NCBI RefSeq assembly: GCF_051020765.1 | Contig: NC_134933.1 | Location: 11,753,461 to 11,817,460 of the forward strand | Source: Lasioglossum baleicum | Taxonomy: Eukaryota; Arthropoda; Insecta; Hymenoptera; Halictidae | Reading direction: 5' to 3' | Length of the DNA: 64,000 bases | Shown: positions 34,497 through 45,020 of the stretch, piece by piece | How positions within the stretch are numbered: position 1 is the first letter of the stretch | Layout: every line of letters starts with the position of its first letter | Translations under genes and position numbers: made by a program | Notes under the pieces: model-generated | Told to the model about the DNA's origin: nothing | Database searches by the model: none | What the model saw: the letters and a program-made list of their open reading frames with translations, nothing else

Positions 34497-35235
34497 TGGA
34501 AATTTAAAGAATACGCTTCGCAAAGACCCCCACGACAATTTTTATTTATATCGTGTGCAAAACAATGCTTTTAGGTTGTGGGATAATCTCCCAAAATTTC
34601 CAGTCGCTGGCCCCTCGATTGATGGTGCCCCACGAGGGTAAACATTTTAATGTTTCCATTAAATATTTCGTGGAGTGTTTAAAGTTTTGTTTGTAACAAA
34701 ACGAAACGGCGCAACTGCTTCTCCAACATCCAACAACGCCCAACGTATTTTTCCTAAAAAAACGTTGAAACTGCGTTGGACAGGAAATCTAAAGAATAAA
34801 AAATACGTTTCGCAAAGGTCTAGCAGGATAAACGTGATCTAGCCGCCCGCCCCCACGACAATTTTTATTGATATTGTGTGCAAAACAATGCTTTTAGGTT
34901 CAAAGATAATTCCCCAACATTTTATGTCGCTAGGCCCTCATTAAAATTTTTAAATTGAGTTCCTAGCTGTGAATAAATATAAACTCAACGTTAATGTTTG
35001 TAAACAGTTTAAAAAATTGTATTCTTAGCTGTGAATAAATAACTGAATGTTAATTTCTGTACGTTTCCATTAAATATTTAGAGGGGTGTCCAAAGTTTTG
35101 TTTGGAAAAATCTGGATTGCCATTGAACGGTAACAAAACGAAACGGCGCAGCTTCTTCTCCAACACCCAGTATGCAACGCCCAACGCGTTTTTCCTACAA
35201 AACGCGGAAACAGCGCCGGACAGGAATCTCGTAAA
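34497..35235 (+). repeat. Tandem duplication, units of about 290 and 445 bp
   Basis: Unit 1 (34497-34784) and unit 2 (34785-35235) share the order GGAAAT-TAAAGAAT, CGTTTCGCAAAG, CCCCCACGACAATTTTTAT, GCAAAACAATGCTTTTAGGT, TTTCCATTAAATATTT, AAAGTTTTGTTTG and AACAAAACGAAACGGCGCA. Unit 2 has an extra segment at about 34955-35060 that itself repeats TAGCTGTGAATAAATA twice. Minus-strand frames in the two units give related peptides (KYLMET in both), but neither is a recognisable protein. Confidence 0.85.
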
Positions 35236-35870
35236 GAGGGGATTCCTAGAAGGCTCGTATTTCATACATGGGAACCATCTTCGATAATTTACACGTACGA
35301 CAGTGCGAGGTGGTTTAGCTCACACGGGTCGCCGTGGAAAATTTACTTGCTCGCGTACGAGAGCTCGGCGTATTGTGCACAAAGCCTGCGCGATCAGAAA
35401 ATAATGCGCAGGGGTAGCAGGAGGTAGGAGGCAGGATGATCCTCGCATAAACGTTCCAAGCCAGCCCCGGAAAGAATCCTGAAAAGATCCGTTCTTCAGG
35501 CTTTCATACGGGAATACAGAAGACGCGCTCCTCCTTCCATTCATTCCATCAGCTCTGAAAAGCGGATCCTTCAGGCTCGAGAGGAGGGAACCGTCTTCTT
35601 GGGACATAGATTCGAAGTACTCATTATTCGTCAGTGAACGCATCTGGGATTAAGTCCTGCGCCATCCAGGAACGCATAGAACCTCGGGAATGTACACCGT
35701 GCGAATCCTTTCGATCCATCACTTTTCCGAATTATTCAATCACGTTTTCTGTGTTTGACAGAGAAATGAAATATATAAAAAAAAACTTCTTAAAAACCAT
35801 GCTTATATTAAAATGCACTAGAAAGGAGAAAATAATTGTTTCCGGGTTCTCCATAAAATACCGAATCCAG
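35236..35870. other. Non-coding stretch without recognised features
   Basis: The minus-strand frame 35320-35643 (107 codons) has no domain. No repeat noticed. Confidence 0.45.
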
Positions 35871-36208
35871 TTAAATGATTAATAATATTTTTCCCCAAAA
35901 TTTTAAGCAATTAGTTCAAAATTTCTTCCGTTATAAAATTAGTGTCGGAATAGATAGATAAATTTTTATATAAATTTGAATAAAATCATGACACATTAGT
36001 GACTATAAAAATATAAGCGTGGAGCACTCTAAACTATATTAACGTAATCTTCGTGGGCGCTCCACGCTTTTATTTATAGTCACTAATGTCATGATTTTAT
36101 TTAAGTTTATATTAAATCTTTCTATCTATTCTGACACTAATTTTATGACAGGAGAAATTCTGAACTAATTGCTTAAAATTTTGGGGAAAAATATTATTAA
36201 TCATTTAA
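35871..36208. mobile_element. Long palindromic element bounded by TTAA, 338 bp
   Basis: Left arm 35871-36025 and right arm 36059-36208 are near-perfect inverses, from TTAAATGATTAATAATATTT at the ends to GCGTGGAGC/GCTCCACGC at the centre, with a 33-nt loop. TTAA stands at both ends. Arms of about 150 bp suggest a young fold-back MITE or an inverted duplication. A TTAA-targeting (piggyBac-like) origin is inferred from the ends only. Confidence 0.88.
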
Positions 36209-36713
36209 CCGTTTGACCTTTCATTTCACTCAATAAAGAACCAAATAAGATAACGAAAGACATTCCTGTCCCCGTTATTAACATAGCGATTCACCCGAAA
36301 CAATCAATTCATTTCACACCGTCAGAACAAGATAATAAAGTGAAGAAAATAATAAAAACAAGATAACATTCTGTGAGGCGTATTCAATGAGCAAAGACCT
36401 GCTGAGGAACTTTATGATAATTATACAACAAATTGTTCCATCCGACGGATGTTTAAAGTCGAATAGAATATTAATGTACAATAATTTGCATGCATTTAAC
36501 CAGCCTCGTATCCATACTCATTTTGTTTCGACGCGGGGTGTATCGTAAACCCTCGGCAGCTTCCATGAAGTTAATAAACACATATTACGAGAAAATTTCC
36601 AGGATAGGTTCCCACAGGCGGAATTCGTCCGGAGGTGGGAGCGCTGAATTGATCAGGGCGTGCAACTTGAATAAATTCATAATTTTATTCGATCGATGCG
36701 TGCACAAACGTGG
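36209..36713. other. Non-coding stretch without recognised features
   Basis: The frame 36490-36795 runs into the tandem array and has no domain. Confidence 0.4.
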
Positions 36714-37425
36714 TTGCCACACCATTTCTATTGGATACTTTTCAACCAAAATGTTATATCTTGTAGATAAAACTGTAACAAAACTTATGTATTAATCCCT
36801 TATTTTTTTATTTCAACATTTATTGAAATAAAAAAACTTCTGAAAGCCGAGCTCACTTTTCGACTTCCTAGGTGTGTCCCTTAATATTAAAAAAAAAATT
36901 GCTATGCCACTTCCACTGAATATGTTTTAACGAAAATTGGGCAATTTGTAAGTTAAAGTGTGATGCAGTTTATGTACTAAATGCTTTTTTAATGCAAACA
37001 TTAATTGAAATGAAAAAAATTGTCACAGTCAAGCTCACTTTTACGTTCCCTCTCAATATTTCGATCGATACGTGTAAAAAAAAATTGCCATGCCACTTCC
37101 ATTGAATATTTTTTAACGAAAATTTGGAAATTAAAGTGTAACACAGTTTATGTACTAAATGTTTTTTTAATGTAAACATTAATTTGAAAGAAAAAAAATT
37201 GTCAAGCTCAATTTCGATCGATAAGTGTAAAAAAAATTGCAATGCCACTTCCACTGGATACATCTTAACAAAAATTTTTCAATTTGTAGATAAAAGAGTG
37301 ACACAATTTTTGTACTAAATGTTTTGTTAATGTAAACATTTATTAAGATAAAAAAATTCTGGAAGTCAAGCTCACTTTTTGAATTCACTAGGTGTACGTT
37401 CCCTTTAATATTTCGATCGATGGTG
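36714..37425 (+). repeat. Tandem array, about four units of 150-190 bp
   Basis: TGCCAC starts units near 36715, 36905, 37091 and 37243. Each unit contains TTCCA-TGAATA, TTTTAACGAAAATT, CAGTTTATGTACTAAATG, TTTTTTAATG-AAACATTAAT and TCAAGCTCA, and most end with TTTCGATCGAT. Divergence between units is moderate. The minus-strand frames in the array (36970-37263, 37179-37388) are by-products. Confidence 0.85.
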
Positions 37426-38244
37426 CTTCGAATGATGGCAGTGTTAATTCATTCCATGAACAAGCGGCTTTCAGTAAATCGCGAACACGGAGGCGCGCAG
37501 GTGTAGCGGATCCTCGCGGGTTTCAATTAATCGGATGAGCAGATGCGTTTCGCGGCAAAGGAGTGAAGTTTTCTCGGTGGGTGGAGATTCCACGGGAAAT
37601 GGGTCGAGCTTTGAAGACGCGGCTCCGCGTTTTATACAGCGATTGAAGCCTTTCAAAGCGGCCTTCCGTGAAAACTCGCGGTGTAGGCGAGAAACAACAA
37701 ATCTTCGGCTAACCGAAGCTCGGTAACGATCTCGACGGTAGCAGCGCCACCGTGGAATAAAGGAACTCGAAATAACCATGGTCCGACTATTTTCGTACCG
37801 TGACCCATCAGCTGCTGAAACCGTTGAGCTTTTTGAATATGGTCGAGAGCAACCATGCGGAATTTCCGGGCCGACATTAAACGTCTATCGCGGAACAATC
37901 GCGGAGTCGCCCTTCTGTTTATCAATCCCGTTCGCCTTTGTCGGCCGATCGCACACTCGTCTCATATCGGTATTTAATGCATCTGCTCTACTTTCTAAAT
38001 GTTTAGCAAATGTCGATTTTAATGAGATTTAATAAAAATTCTAATTCGAACAAGCATTTAAGAATGAACAGTTTGTGATTACGATTTTCGATGAGAGAAA
38101 TTGCTAATTTTCTTTTGTGAACCCTGCCGAACCTATTTAATATTTCTAAAAAATTTTTTTTGGTAATGAAGAGCACTTTTTTACCGTGAAAACGCATACC
38201 TCAAATTTAGATTTACAGTTCGTCAATTATTAAATAAGTGATTC
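37426..38244. other. Non-coding stretch without recognised features
   Basis: GC-rich to about 37960. Overlapping frames on both strands (37471-37779, 37535-37726, 37653-37925, 37778-38032) without domains. Nothing else seen. Confidence 0.45.
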
Positions 38245-38397
38245 TTAACACTTACATTGTTTTATAAAAATGACAAGACTGAACTTGTTTAAATTTTTCA
38301 CAATTTTTCTAATAACGAAATTTATTGAATAATTTCTGATTATCTTCATAATTTCAATAATTAAAAAATAAAATCGTCGTGGTATGGTTAGTGTTAA
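38245..38397 (+). mobile_element. TTAACACTAA-family MITE, 153 bp
   Basis: TTAA at 38245-38248 and 38394-38397. Left part TTAACACTTACATTGTTTTA, right part GGTATGGTTAGTGTTAA. The interior TGACAAGACTGAACTTGTTT and TTTCAATAATTAAAAAATAA matches 7570-7713. Confidence 0.82.
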
Positions 38398-39124
38398 TGG
38401 GCCAATAAACATTGTCCAAGTTAATTCCCTTTGACAAGAAATATCTTTTGAGTTCCAAATAGTAGAACCCCTGCAATAAATGAATAAATAAATGTTAAAA
38501 ATGTTTTTAAAATAAAACTGGGTAGGTGGATTATGAAACGATAAAAAATCGAAGACATCTACTGAAATGATCAAGACTGGGGACGAAAATAAGACAGCAG
38601 CAGCGTGAAATGAGACTCTGGGTGGTATGGTTGAGCATGTTGTAAGAGGGCAACGCTGACCTACCGCAAACGCTGACCGTGACAGCTGCGAATCCACAGC
38701 CTCTCCGTCCAGACACGTAGAAATTCCAGAGTTTTGGAATTCTTCGAAACATCGTTACTGCCTCACCAAACAGTAACACAGACACCTACGAGTGTTTTGA
38801 AAATAAACCGGAGGGGTGGATCGCGAGACTGGTACACGAACAGAAAACTCAGAAACTCGGTAACTCGCGTTCTTCATTATATCTGGAAAGCAAAATAATC
38901 GCGAGTGGTGCCTTCATGCGAATTCCTTCGATCCGGCATAAACTTCGATTCCAGGATGTCTAAATCTTTGGACGAGCGGTGAACAACTGCGAATTCATAA
39001 CAAACTTGTTGTACTGTTGTACAATTTCTCTTGTTGTACATTTCACTTGTTGTAAAATATCTCCAGGCAAAGAGGTCGGTTCAACGACGTCATGTCGTTG
39101 ATGAATTTTTCAAGTTGCTATTAT
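38398..39124. other. Non-coding stretch without recognised features
   Basis: The frame 38245-38697 (150 codons, minus) starts outside the MITE and runs through it, which argues against coding. Nothing else seen. Confidence 0.45.
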
Positions 39125-39650
39125 TAATTGTACCAAATGAAAATCGGAATCTTGACCTGCATAATGGCCACACTGCACTCTGGTTTGATAGTTCATATTT
39201 AACTGTTTTTACCAGCTGTTATAGACTCTTTCACAGAACGGATTATTGTGTTTGAGACATACCTGGATTACGACATGAATCATTAGTATAAAGATAAGAT
39301 TTACTGTTCACGTGAACAAAATACTATTTTTATCAGCTGGTATAGACATAGTATCTGGGTTACTACTTGACTCATTATTATAAAGATAAAATTTACTGTT
39401 CACATGAAAAGAATACTACAATAAATGACAGCAATTGATTGTGTCACATGAAAATCGGAATTTTGATCTGCGTAATGGCCACACTAGTTTGACAGTTCAT
39501 ATTTAATTAGTGTTTCTTTATCAGCTGTTATAGACTGTTTTACAGTACGGTTTTTTAGGTTTGAGACATAGCTGGGTTATGAATAGAATCATTATTTTAA
39601 ATATAAAATTCATATAAAAGTTCATATGAAAAAATGCTACAATAAATGAC
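39125..39650 (+). repeat. Tandem array with a long unit of about 311 bp and an internal partial unit
   Basis: GAAAATCGGAAT-TTGA-CTGC recurs at about 39137 and 39448, followed each time by GTAATGGCCACACT (or CATAATGG). TATCAGCTG-TATAGAC-like words occur at about 39212, 39335 and 39519. AATAAATGACAGCA closes the last two units. Confidence 0.8.
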
Positions 39651-40697
39651 AGCATCAGGAATAGTTGAAAGTGAAATCTGTACCAGTTTTTCTGAACAAT
39701 TTCTATTATTGGACTCGGCTCAGTCGCAACTGTGATATTTGCATAAAATGCATACTTAGCACGTGACACATCTGTTATAGCTTTAGTAAAATGCACAGAC
39801 GGAGCGTAACACATTTGTTAACAAAGAGTCGATCGTTATGAGTAAGATATAGCATTGTATGCAAAAGATACCGAGGATATTTCGAAAGTAATTAATACAT
39901 ATTAATGGTACCAGGCGGTCGGTTTCCATTTGTCAGGTGGAAAGATAGTATATGTACGTAGTAAGCCGTGTATTATCAAGATCGCGGCTTAAGTGTCTCT
40001 CATTACTGTATTAGAGTGCTCCATGAAGAGGGCGATATCGCGACACGTATCATGATATACAAGATCCGTGTTCTTACAATAGAAGTCGAAGAATACATTC
40101 AATTTGTCATGTAAATTCTGAAGGAGAGGAAATAATAGTCGTATCTATTTCTGTTAGCAAACTTGTTGTTTGATTGTGTGAAAATACCTGGGGCGATCAA
40201 TTTATTTCGGGTAATGCCTCGGACGAAAATGTTACGTGAGAATTCAATATTTGCTGAAAATGGGCTCACTTTCCTTCCTGGAATTTTTTCCTTTTCTTTC
40301 GCGAACAAGGAGAAACCAGATCTTTCCGAGTCTCGTCGGACATATTGCCAGTGGGAGTGCGCGTTCACGAGACGATTCTAACTGTAGGGATCCGTATTAG
40401 GAGAAAATCCGACAGTCGGCTGCGCATATAAGGTATCGATTCATAGGCAGTGAAGCTACCTGTAAAAGCAACAGCAATGAGACATTATTGCGAAATTGAA
40501 ATTTAGAAAGGAGGCTAGAGAAAGTTCCTTTGGTCCCAATGCAATACGCAGTTTATTATTCGCGTCGTGTACTCGAAATAATAAATAAAAGGACGAAATT
40601 TCATATCGTGAGATTTCTTCTTCTCACGTGTAGGTAGATTTGTTTGCAGAATAAAAATTTGTCTGAGTCAGTATTGTATATGATTATGTATAATTAC
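39651..40697. other. Non-coding stretch without recognised features
   Basis: The frames 40099-40368 (minus) and 40163-40381 (plus) are antisense to each other and lack domains. Nothing else seen. Confidence 0.45.
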
Positions 40698-41100
40698 TAG
40701 ACTGCGGATTTATATGCCAAAAAATTGTCTGCATTCGTTACAACATACAGGAGCTACATATAATTTTTTATCTTTTTTAATTATTATTAGTTAAGTCCAA
40801 AATAATGAAACAATGTTTCTAGCCTCTTGAAATATTTTCACTATTTTAATTTTGATCTGCTCATTTTTCTGATAAATGCATAGAATCCGCAGTCTAACCA
40901 TTATTTTATTAAGTCCAAAATAATGAAGCAATGTTTCTAGACTCTTGACATATTTTCACTATTCTAATTATAATATACTCATTTTTCTCATAAATGCATA
41001 AAATCCGCAGTCCAACCATTATTTTATTAAGTCCAAAATAATGAAACAATGTTTCTACATTCATGAAATGTTTTTCATAATGCATAAAATCCGCAGTCTA
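40698..41100 (+). mobile_element. TAGACTGCGG-family MITE with its right half tandemly repeated
   Basis: Left end TAGACTGCGGATTTATATGC. The right half (TTAAGTCCAAAATAATGAAA ... ATGCATAAAATCCGCAGTCT) occurs three times, ending at about 40896, 41014 and 41100. One left end and three right ends therefore share one element. The last unit has lost about 30 bp. Confidence 0.88.
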
Positions 41101-41779
41101 AGTGTACAATATTGTCATATGATTTTCTACAGCACGTAAAATCTCTGTTTGGGTCATCAGAGATCCAACGACGCCAATCAAGGGTTAATACACGAAAGAA
41201 TGTATTTAACTTCTGACTCCTCTGTTTCTATTTCTCGTAAACAGGGAACACTGCTATTACTTTTCCTTCTAGAGGATCTAAACGCGATTCTCCAGCAATA
41301 GCTATTTCGCAATGCTAATTCCGTCGACCGTCGACGTTCCAGGAATCCAAGGATGAGCCTAACAGCGGCAGCAGCATGCTGATCCGACATTATCGTTCCG
41401 TTAAGAGGCCGTCGTTTTGCTCTTACCGTGGATCGTTGTACGCCGATATCAGGTGAAAGTCCTAAAGTCTACGACCGGTTACGCCGAAACCCGTTGCAGG
41501 TGCATGTATGCATCAGCGCCTCGGTACCGGTGCATCCGAGAAGAAGGTCACGAGCGGATGCATTCCGGGAGTCGTTTCGATCGTCCTTCCACTCTGGCAA
41601 GGTCGTTTACAGGAGCGCCCGATAAATTGACGAAGAGACGACCACGAAAAAAAAGAACTACGAACGAGGGAGAAAACGAGTCCTCCGATCTGTTATGAGG
41701 GCCCTCCTTTCGGCGCGGTTCGGTGCATCATCGGCTGCATTCGATTATCGGTCATTGAAACGGCTGCAGTGTTCGGTCC
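41101..41779. other. Non-coding stretch without recognised features
   Basis: GC-rich in the second half. Overlapping frames (41178-41390, 41417-41698, 41428-41625) without domains. Confidence 0.45.
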
Positions 41780-41886
41780 AGTGCACAGTGGGGTCGCGGC
41801 CCCGAAAAAACCTGGCGGAAACTCGAAATATAAAAACTCAAGAATTCACGATTATACGTCAGCAAATTATAGTTAAGAATCTGAAA
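41780..41886 (+). repeat. Dispersed CCGAAAA-CCTGGC repeat, copy 3 (longest)
   Basis: GTGCACAGTGGGGTCGC, CCCCGAAAAAACCTGGC, AACTCAAGAATTCACGATTA and ATAGTTAAGAATCTG. It includes the head seen at 28261-28305 and the body seen at 19743-19840, so it looks closest to the parent unit. Confidence 0.68.
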
Positions 41887-43324
41887 GATGTTAAACTATC
41901 GAGTTTATTTATATGGAGAAAAATAGATGTTCTAATAAGTATACTTTTATAAGTACGCGACAGTATTTACCCACCAAATTAATATGGCTTGTTCGTCTAG
42001 TGAAGGATTACATATCGTGGAACATATAATATTTAGAAAATATTGTAATATTTAGTTACAATGAACTGTTTTGCTACTTTGAAAAAATAATAAAATATGT
42101 ATACATTCCCAAGGTTATAGTCATGTTCCCAGTGCGTCCAAAACTATAAGTAAATAAATAAATAATAATAAAAGTCAGAAGTTAAAAATTCAAAGTGTGA
42201 GAAATATCATTTTTGAAATCACCCACAGTTTTCGTCGAAAACTTGAAGTCTATTACACATTTTGAAGAAACTACAAAATCCTGTTCTATGCAAAAGCGCT
42301 CGTACAACTTCCAACGAAACAAGAAATGGTTAAAGTTAGGATCTCGCCTTGTTGAAAACAAAACTCGAAAACTACGTTTGACGGAGAAAAACGGCTTCAC
42401 CGGAGGCTCATCGCACGAAGCTCTATAAAACCCAGCAGTGCGGGTAACACCAAATAATTGTATACGGTGTAATTTCCACACACAATTCCGGAGACCTCGT
42501 TTCGCTCGAGTTTCCCTGGAGTTAAGCGCAGTGATTAACAGAGAAACCATTGGCCGCGAACCGCTGGTTAGTGACAAAATAACAAGGGGGGGGGGGGGTG
42601 AAGGTAACAATTAACTAACATCGTTATTGCGTTCGCTAAATAGCGAGGCAATTATCCTGCGTGGCTGCCGTCGGATCCTGGAGGAGTGGAACGATCCTGT
42701 CCACGTGCAGAGCATCGTTTACAGGCTATCGAGTGGAACACTGGTGTCTTATAAATCATTTCTTGCCTCAATCTCGAATGGTTCGCTTCTCACGGGCCGG
42801 CCATTAGCCGTTTTGTTAGGTTCCCGAGGCTCGTTCCTTATTTTCTCGAGGACCTCGCAACCTCCACGGCTTTCCGGTCACGTTCCCAACAGCTACCGGA
42901 CACGCTGTCCTTCGCCAATTCTGAGTAGCAGCAGCCGCCTCGGTTGCGCATCTCAGTGTACATCTGTGAGGTCCTAGGACTGGTGTGCACCGGTGGGGTC
43001 CTAGGATAGTGCATCTTTCCCAGCGATCGGCCTGAAAACTCGTTTTGACGCGCGCCGCAGGACGCTCCTCTCGAACCGGCACAGTTTTCTTGCACACCGG
43101 TGTCCGCTCAAGTGTTGATCGCTTGTTGGCTGAACCAGTTCGGGACACGTTGGCCGCCCCTTTTTCTTCAGCCACGGTCTAACTAGCCAGAACGCGGCCG
43201 ATCATCCCCCTGATGATTTAGTGAGCCCACTGAGGAAAGAATCTTAATACTTCCGGCGCGTCAGTCTGTGCGCGTTTTCGACATTTATGAGATTCTTCCT
43301 TCCAGACGGTCTTTTTTGGACAAA
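41887..43324. other. Non-coding stretch with a G-tract and a small duplication
   Basis: A run of about 12 G lies near 42586-42597. GGTCCTAGGA occurs twice near 42972 and 43004 with TGGTGTGCACCGGTGG between them. The long antisense pairs of frames (42182-42610, 42627-42977, 42816-43175) have no recognisable domain. Confidence 0.45.
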
Positions 43325-43950
43325 CACACGTTTGTTGAATGAACGATGGATCTTACTGGCAAGAAACGTGATCGGATATTGAAGTTTTATGCATTTTAAT
43401 TGAATCCGTGAGTGGAGTGCGGATTTTATTCACTTATGATTAGACCGCGGATTTTATGCATTTATTACAAAAATGGGTAAGTTCAATTTAAAAAGGATTA
43501 GAGGCGAAGAGAATTTAGAAACACCAGTGTATTATTTTCAACTCAATAAAATTATTAAAGAAGAAAAGAACTTTTTCCTTGGCCTGTGTTTTGTAAGATT
43601 GATGCAGAAAATTTTTATTTTGCATAAACATCCGCAGTCTACTTATGATTGGATGCAGGAATATTTTGCATTTGATCCAATAATATTTGTGCATCGTCTA
43701 GTAATGACAGTTTGACACAGCGACGAAATAAACAAGACGTTTGTTGAATGAACGATGGATCGTTTCAGACAAGTAACATGATCGGATATTGAATTTTTAT
43801 CCATTTTAATTCAATCCGTAAGTATACTGCTGATTTTATTCAATTATAATAAAAATGGATTGGCTAATTCACAGGACTATCTTGAATTTGATCCAATAAT
43901 ATTTGTGCATCGTCTAGTGCCGACAGTTCGACACAGCGACAAAATAAATG
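43325..43950 (+). repeat. Tandem segmental duplication, one copy interrupted by a MITE
   Basis: CGTTTGTTGAATGAACGATG ... GATCGGATATTGAA ... CATTTTAATT-AATCCGT begins at about 43329 and 43737. TTTGATCCAATAATATTTGT then GCATCGTCTAGT ... GACACAGCGAC closes both copies (about 43670 and 43880). The first copy contains the intact MITE 43441-43641; the second has only a short, decayed equivalent at about 43826-43860. Confidence 0.82.
43441..43641 (+). mobile_element. TAGACTGCGG-family MITE, 201 bp, perfect 8-bp duplication
   Basis: Left end TAGACCGCGGATTTTATGCA, right end GCATAAACATCCGCAGTCTA. CTTATGAT is present on both sides (43433-43440 and 43642-43649). This and 59722-59921 are the best-defined insertions of the family. 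Ends of the form TAG... with an 8-bp duplication fit hAT. Confidence 0.93.
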
Positions 43951-44287
43951 TTCTCCCTAACCCGCAATACGAAGTTTCTATTCCACAATGTCGGAAGCGA
44001 CTGGCGGCAGAAGTAGTAACTTTTAGCTAGCACAACGGAACGAGTCAATTTCTTTTTTCCCAGAGAAAAAGGCCGAAATGAAAAAAGAACTGTTCCTTGT
44101 CTAGCCATATCCTTGCTCGTGAAACCTGTTAATGACCAGTTGCCAGCTTCTGAACCTGCTTCGGCTACATTTAAGCACCTGCCTGGCTCGCAGTTTCCGC
44201 CTGTCGATCACTACGTCGCGTCGTGTCGAAACCTTCCCAGTTCTTTCGTTCAGCTTCGATTCGAATGGAGGATAGAACGAACGGAAC
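43951..44287. other. Non-coding stretch without recognised features
   Basis: Short frames on both strands (43914-44108, 44101-44295, 44113-44352) without domains. Confidence 0.45.
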
Positions 44288-44289
44288 AT

Positions 44290-45020
44290 ATACATTCTGC
44301 TGTAGCTTCACATTATTGCAGCCAAAATCAGCTAGCTTCGAAATCGATGTAGAACAATTACTAAAGTCGATACATTTTGCTTTAGCTACACTTTCTTGTA
44401 GCCTTCTTCTTTTATTCCATGCTTTTCTAAAAATCTGCTAGCTTCGAAATCGACGTAGAACAGTTAATGAAGTAGCTACAATACATTTTGCTTCAGCTTA
44501 ACTTTCTCGTAGCCTCATTCCTTTATTTTATCCTTTGCTGTCCTAAAAATCTACTAGCTTTGAAATCGATGTAGAACAGTTAATAAAGTAGTTATGTACA
44601 TTCTGCTTTAGCTTCACATTGTTGTAGTCTTCTGTATCCCATTCTTATCTAAAAATCTGCTGGCTTCGAAATCGATGTAGAACAATTACTGAAGTCTATA
44701 CATTTTTCTTTAGCTTCACTTTCTTGTAGCCTTCTTCTTTTATCCCATACTTTTCTAAAAATCTGCTAGCTTCGAAATCGATGTAGAACAATTGCTAAAG
44801 TCTATACATTTTGTTGTAGCTTCACTTTCTTGTAGCCTTCTTCCCTTATTTTATCCTATGCTGTTCTAAAAATCTGCTAGCTTCGAAACCGATGTAGAAC
44901 AGTTAATAAAGTAGCTACATTCTGCATTAGCTTCACATTGTTGTAGTCTTCCGTATCCCATGCTTATCTAAAAATCTGCTGGCTTCGAAACCGATGTAGA
45001 ACAGTTACTAAAGTTTTCAG
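44290..45020 (+). repeat. Satellite-like array, units of 106-116 bp in an ABCABC higher-order pattern
   Basis: Units begin GCTTCGAAATCGATGTAGAA at 44335, 44441, 44557, 44663, 44769, 44880 and 44992, with a part unit before the first. Three kinds alternate by their tails: A (CTTCTTTTAT-CCAT-CTTTTCT), B (TATTTTATCCT-TGCTGT) and C (TGTAGTCTTC-GTATCCCAT). The order is A, B, C, A, B, C, then a partial unit. Like units are 323-329 bp apart and more alike than neighbours. Confidence 0.93.

Noticed and set aside
38245..38697. 150-codon minus-strand frame
   Set aside because: Runs through an intact MITE, so it cannot be a conserved gene.
40445..40475. Minus-strand GCTTTTACAG|GTAGCT as a ratchet point
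   Set aside because: Good acceptor but poor donor.
42182..43175. Several 115-142-codon frames on both strands
   Set aside because: They overlap antisense in GC-rich DNA and none has a known domain.
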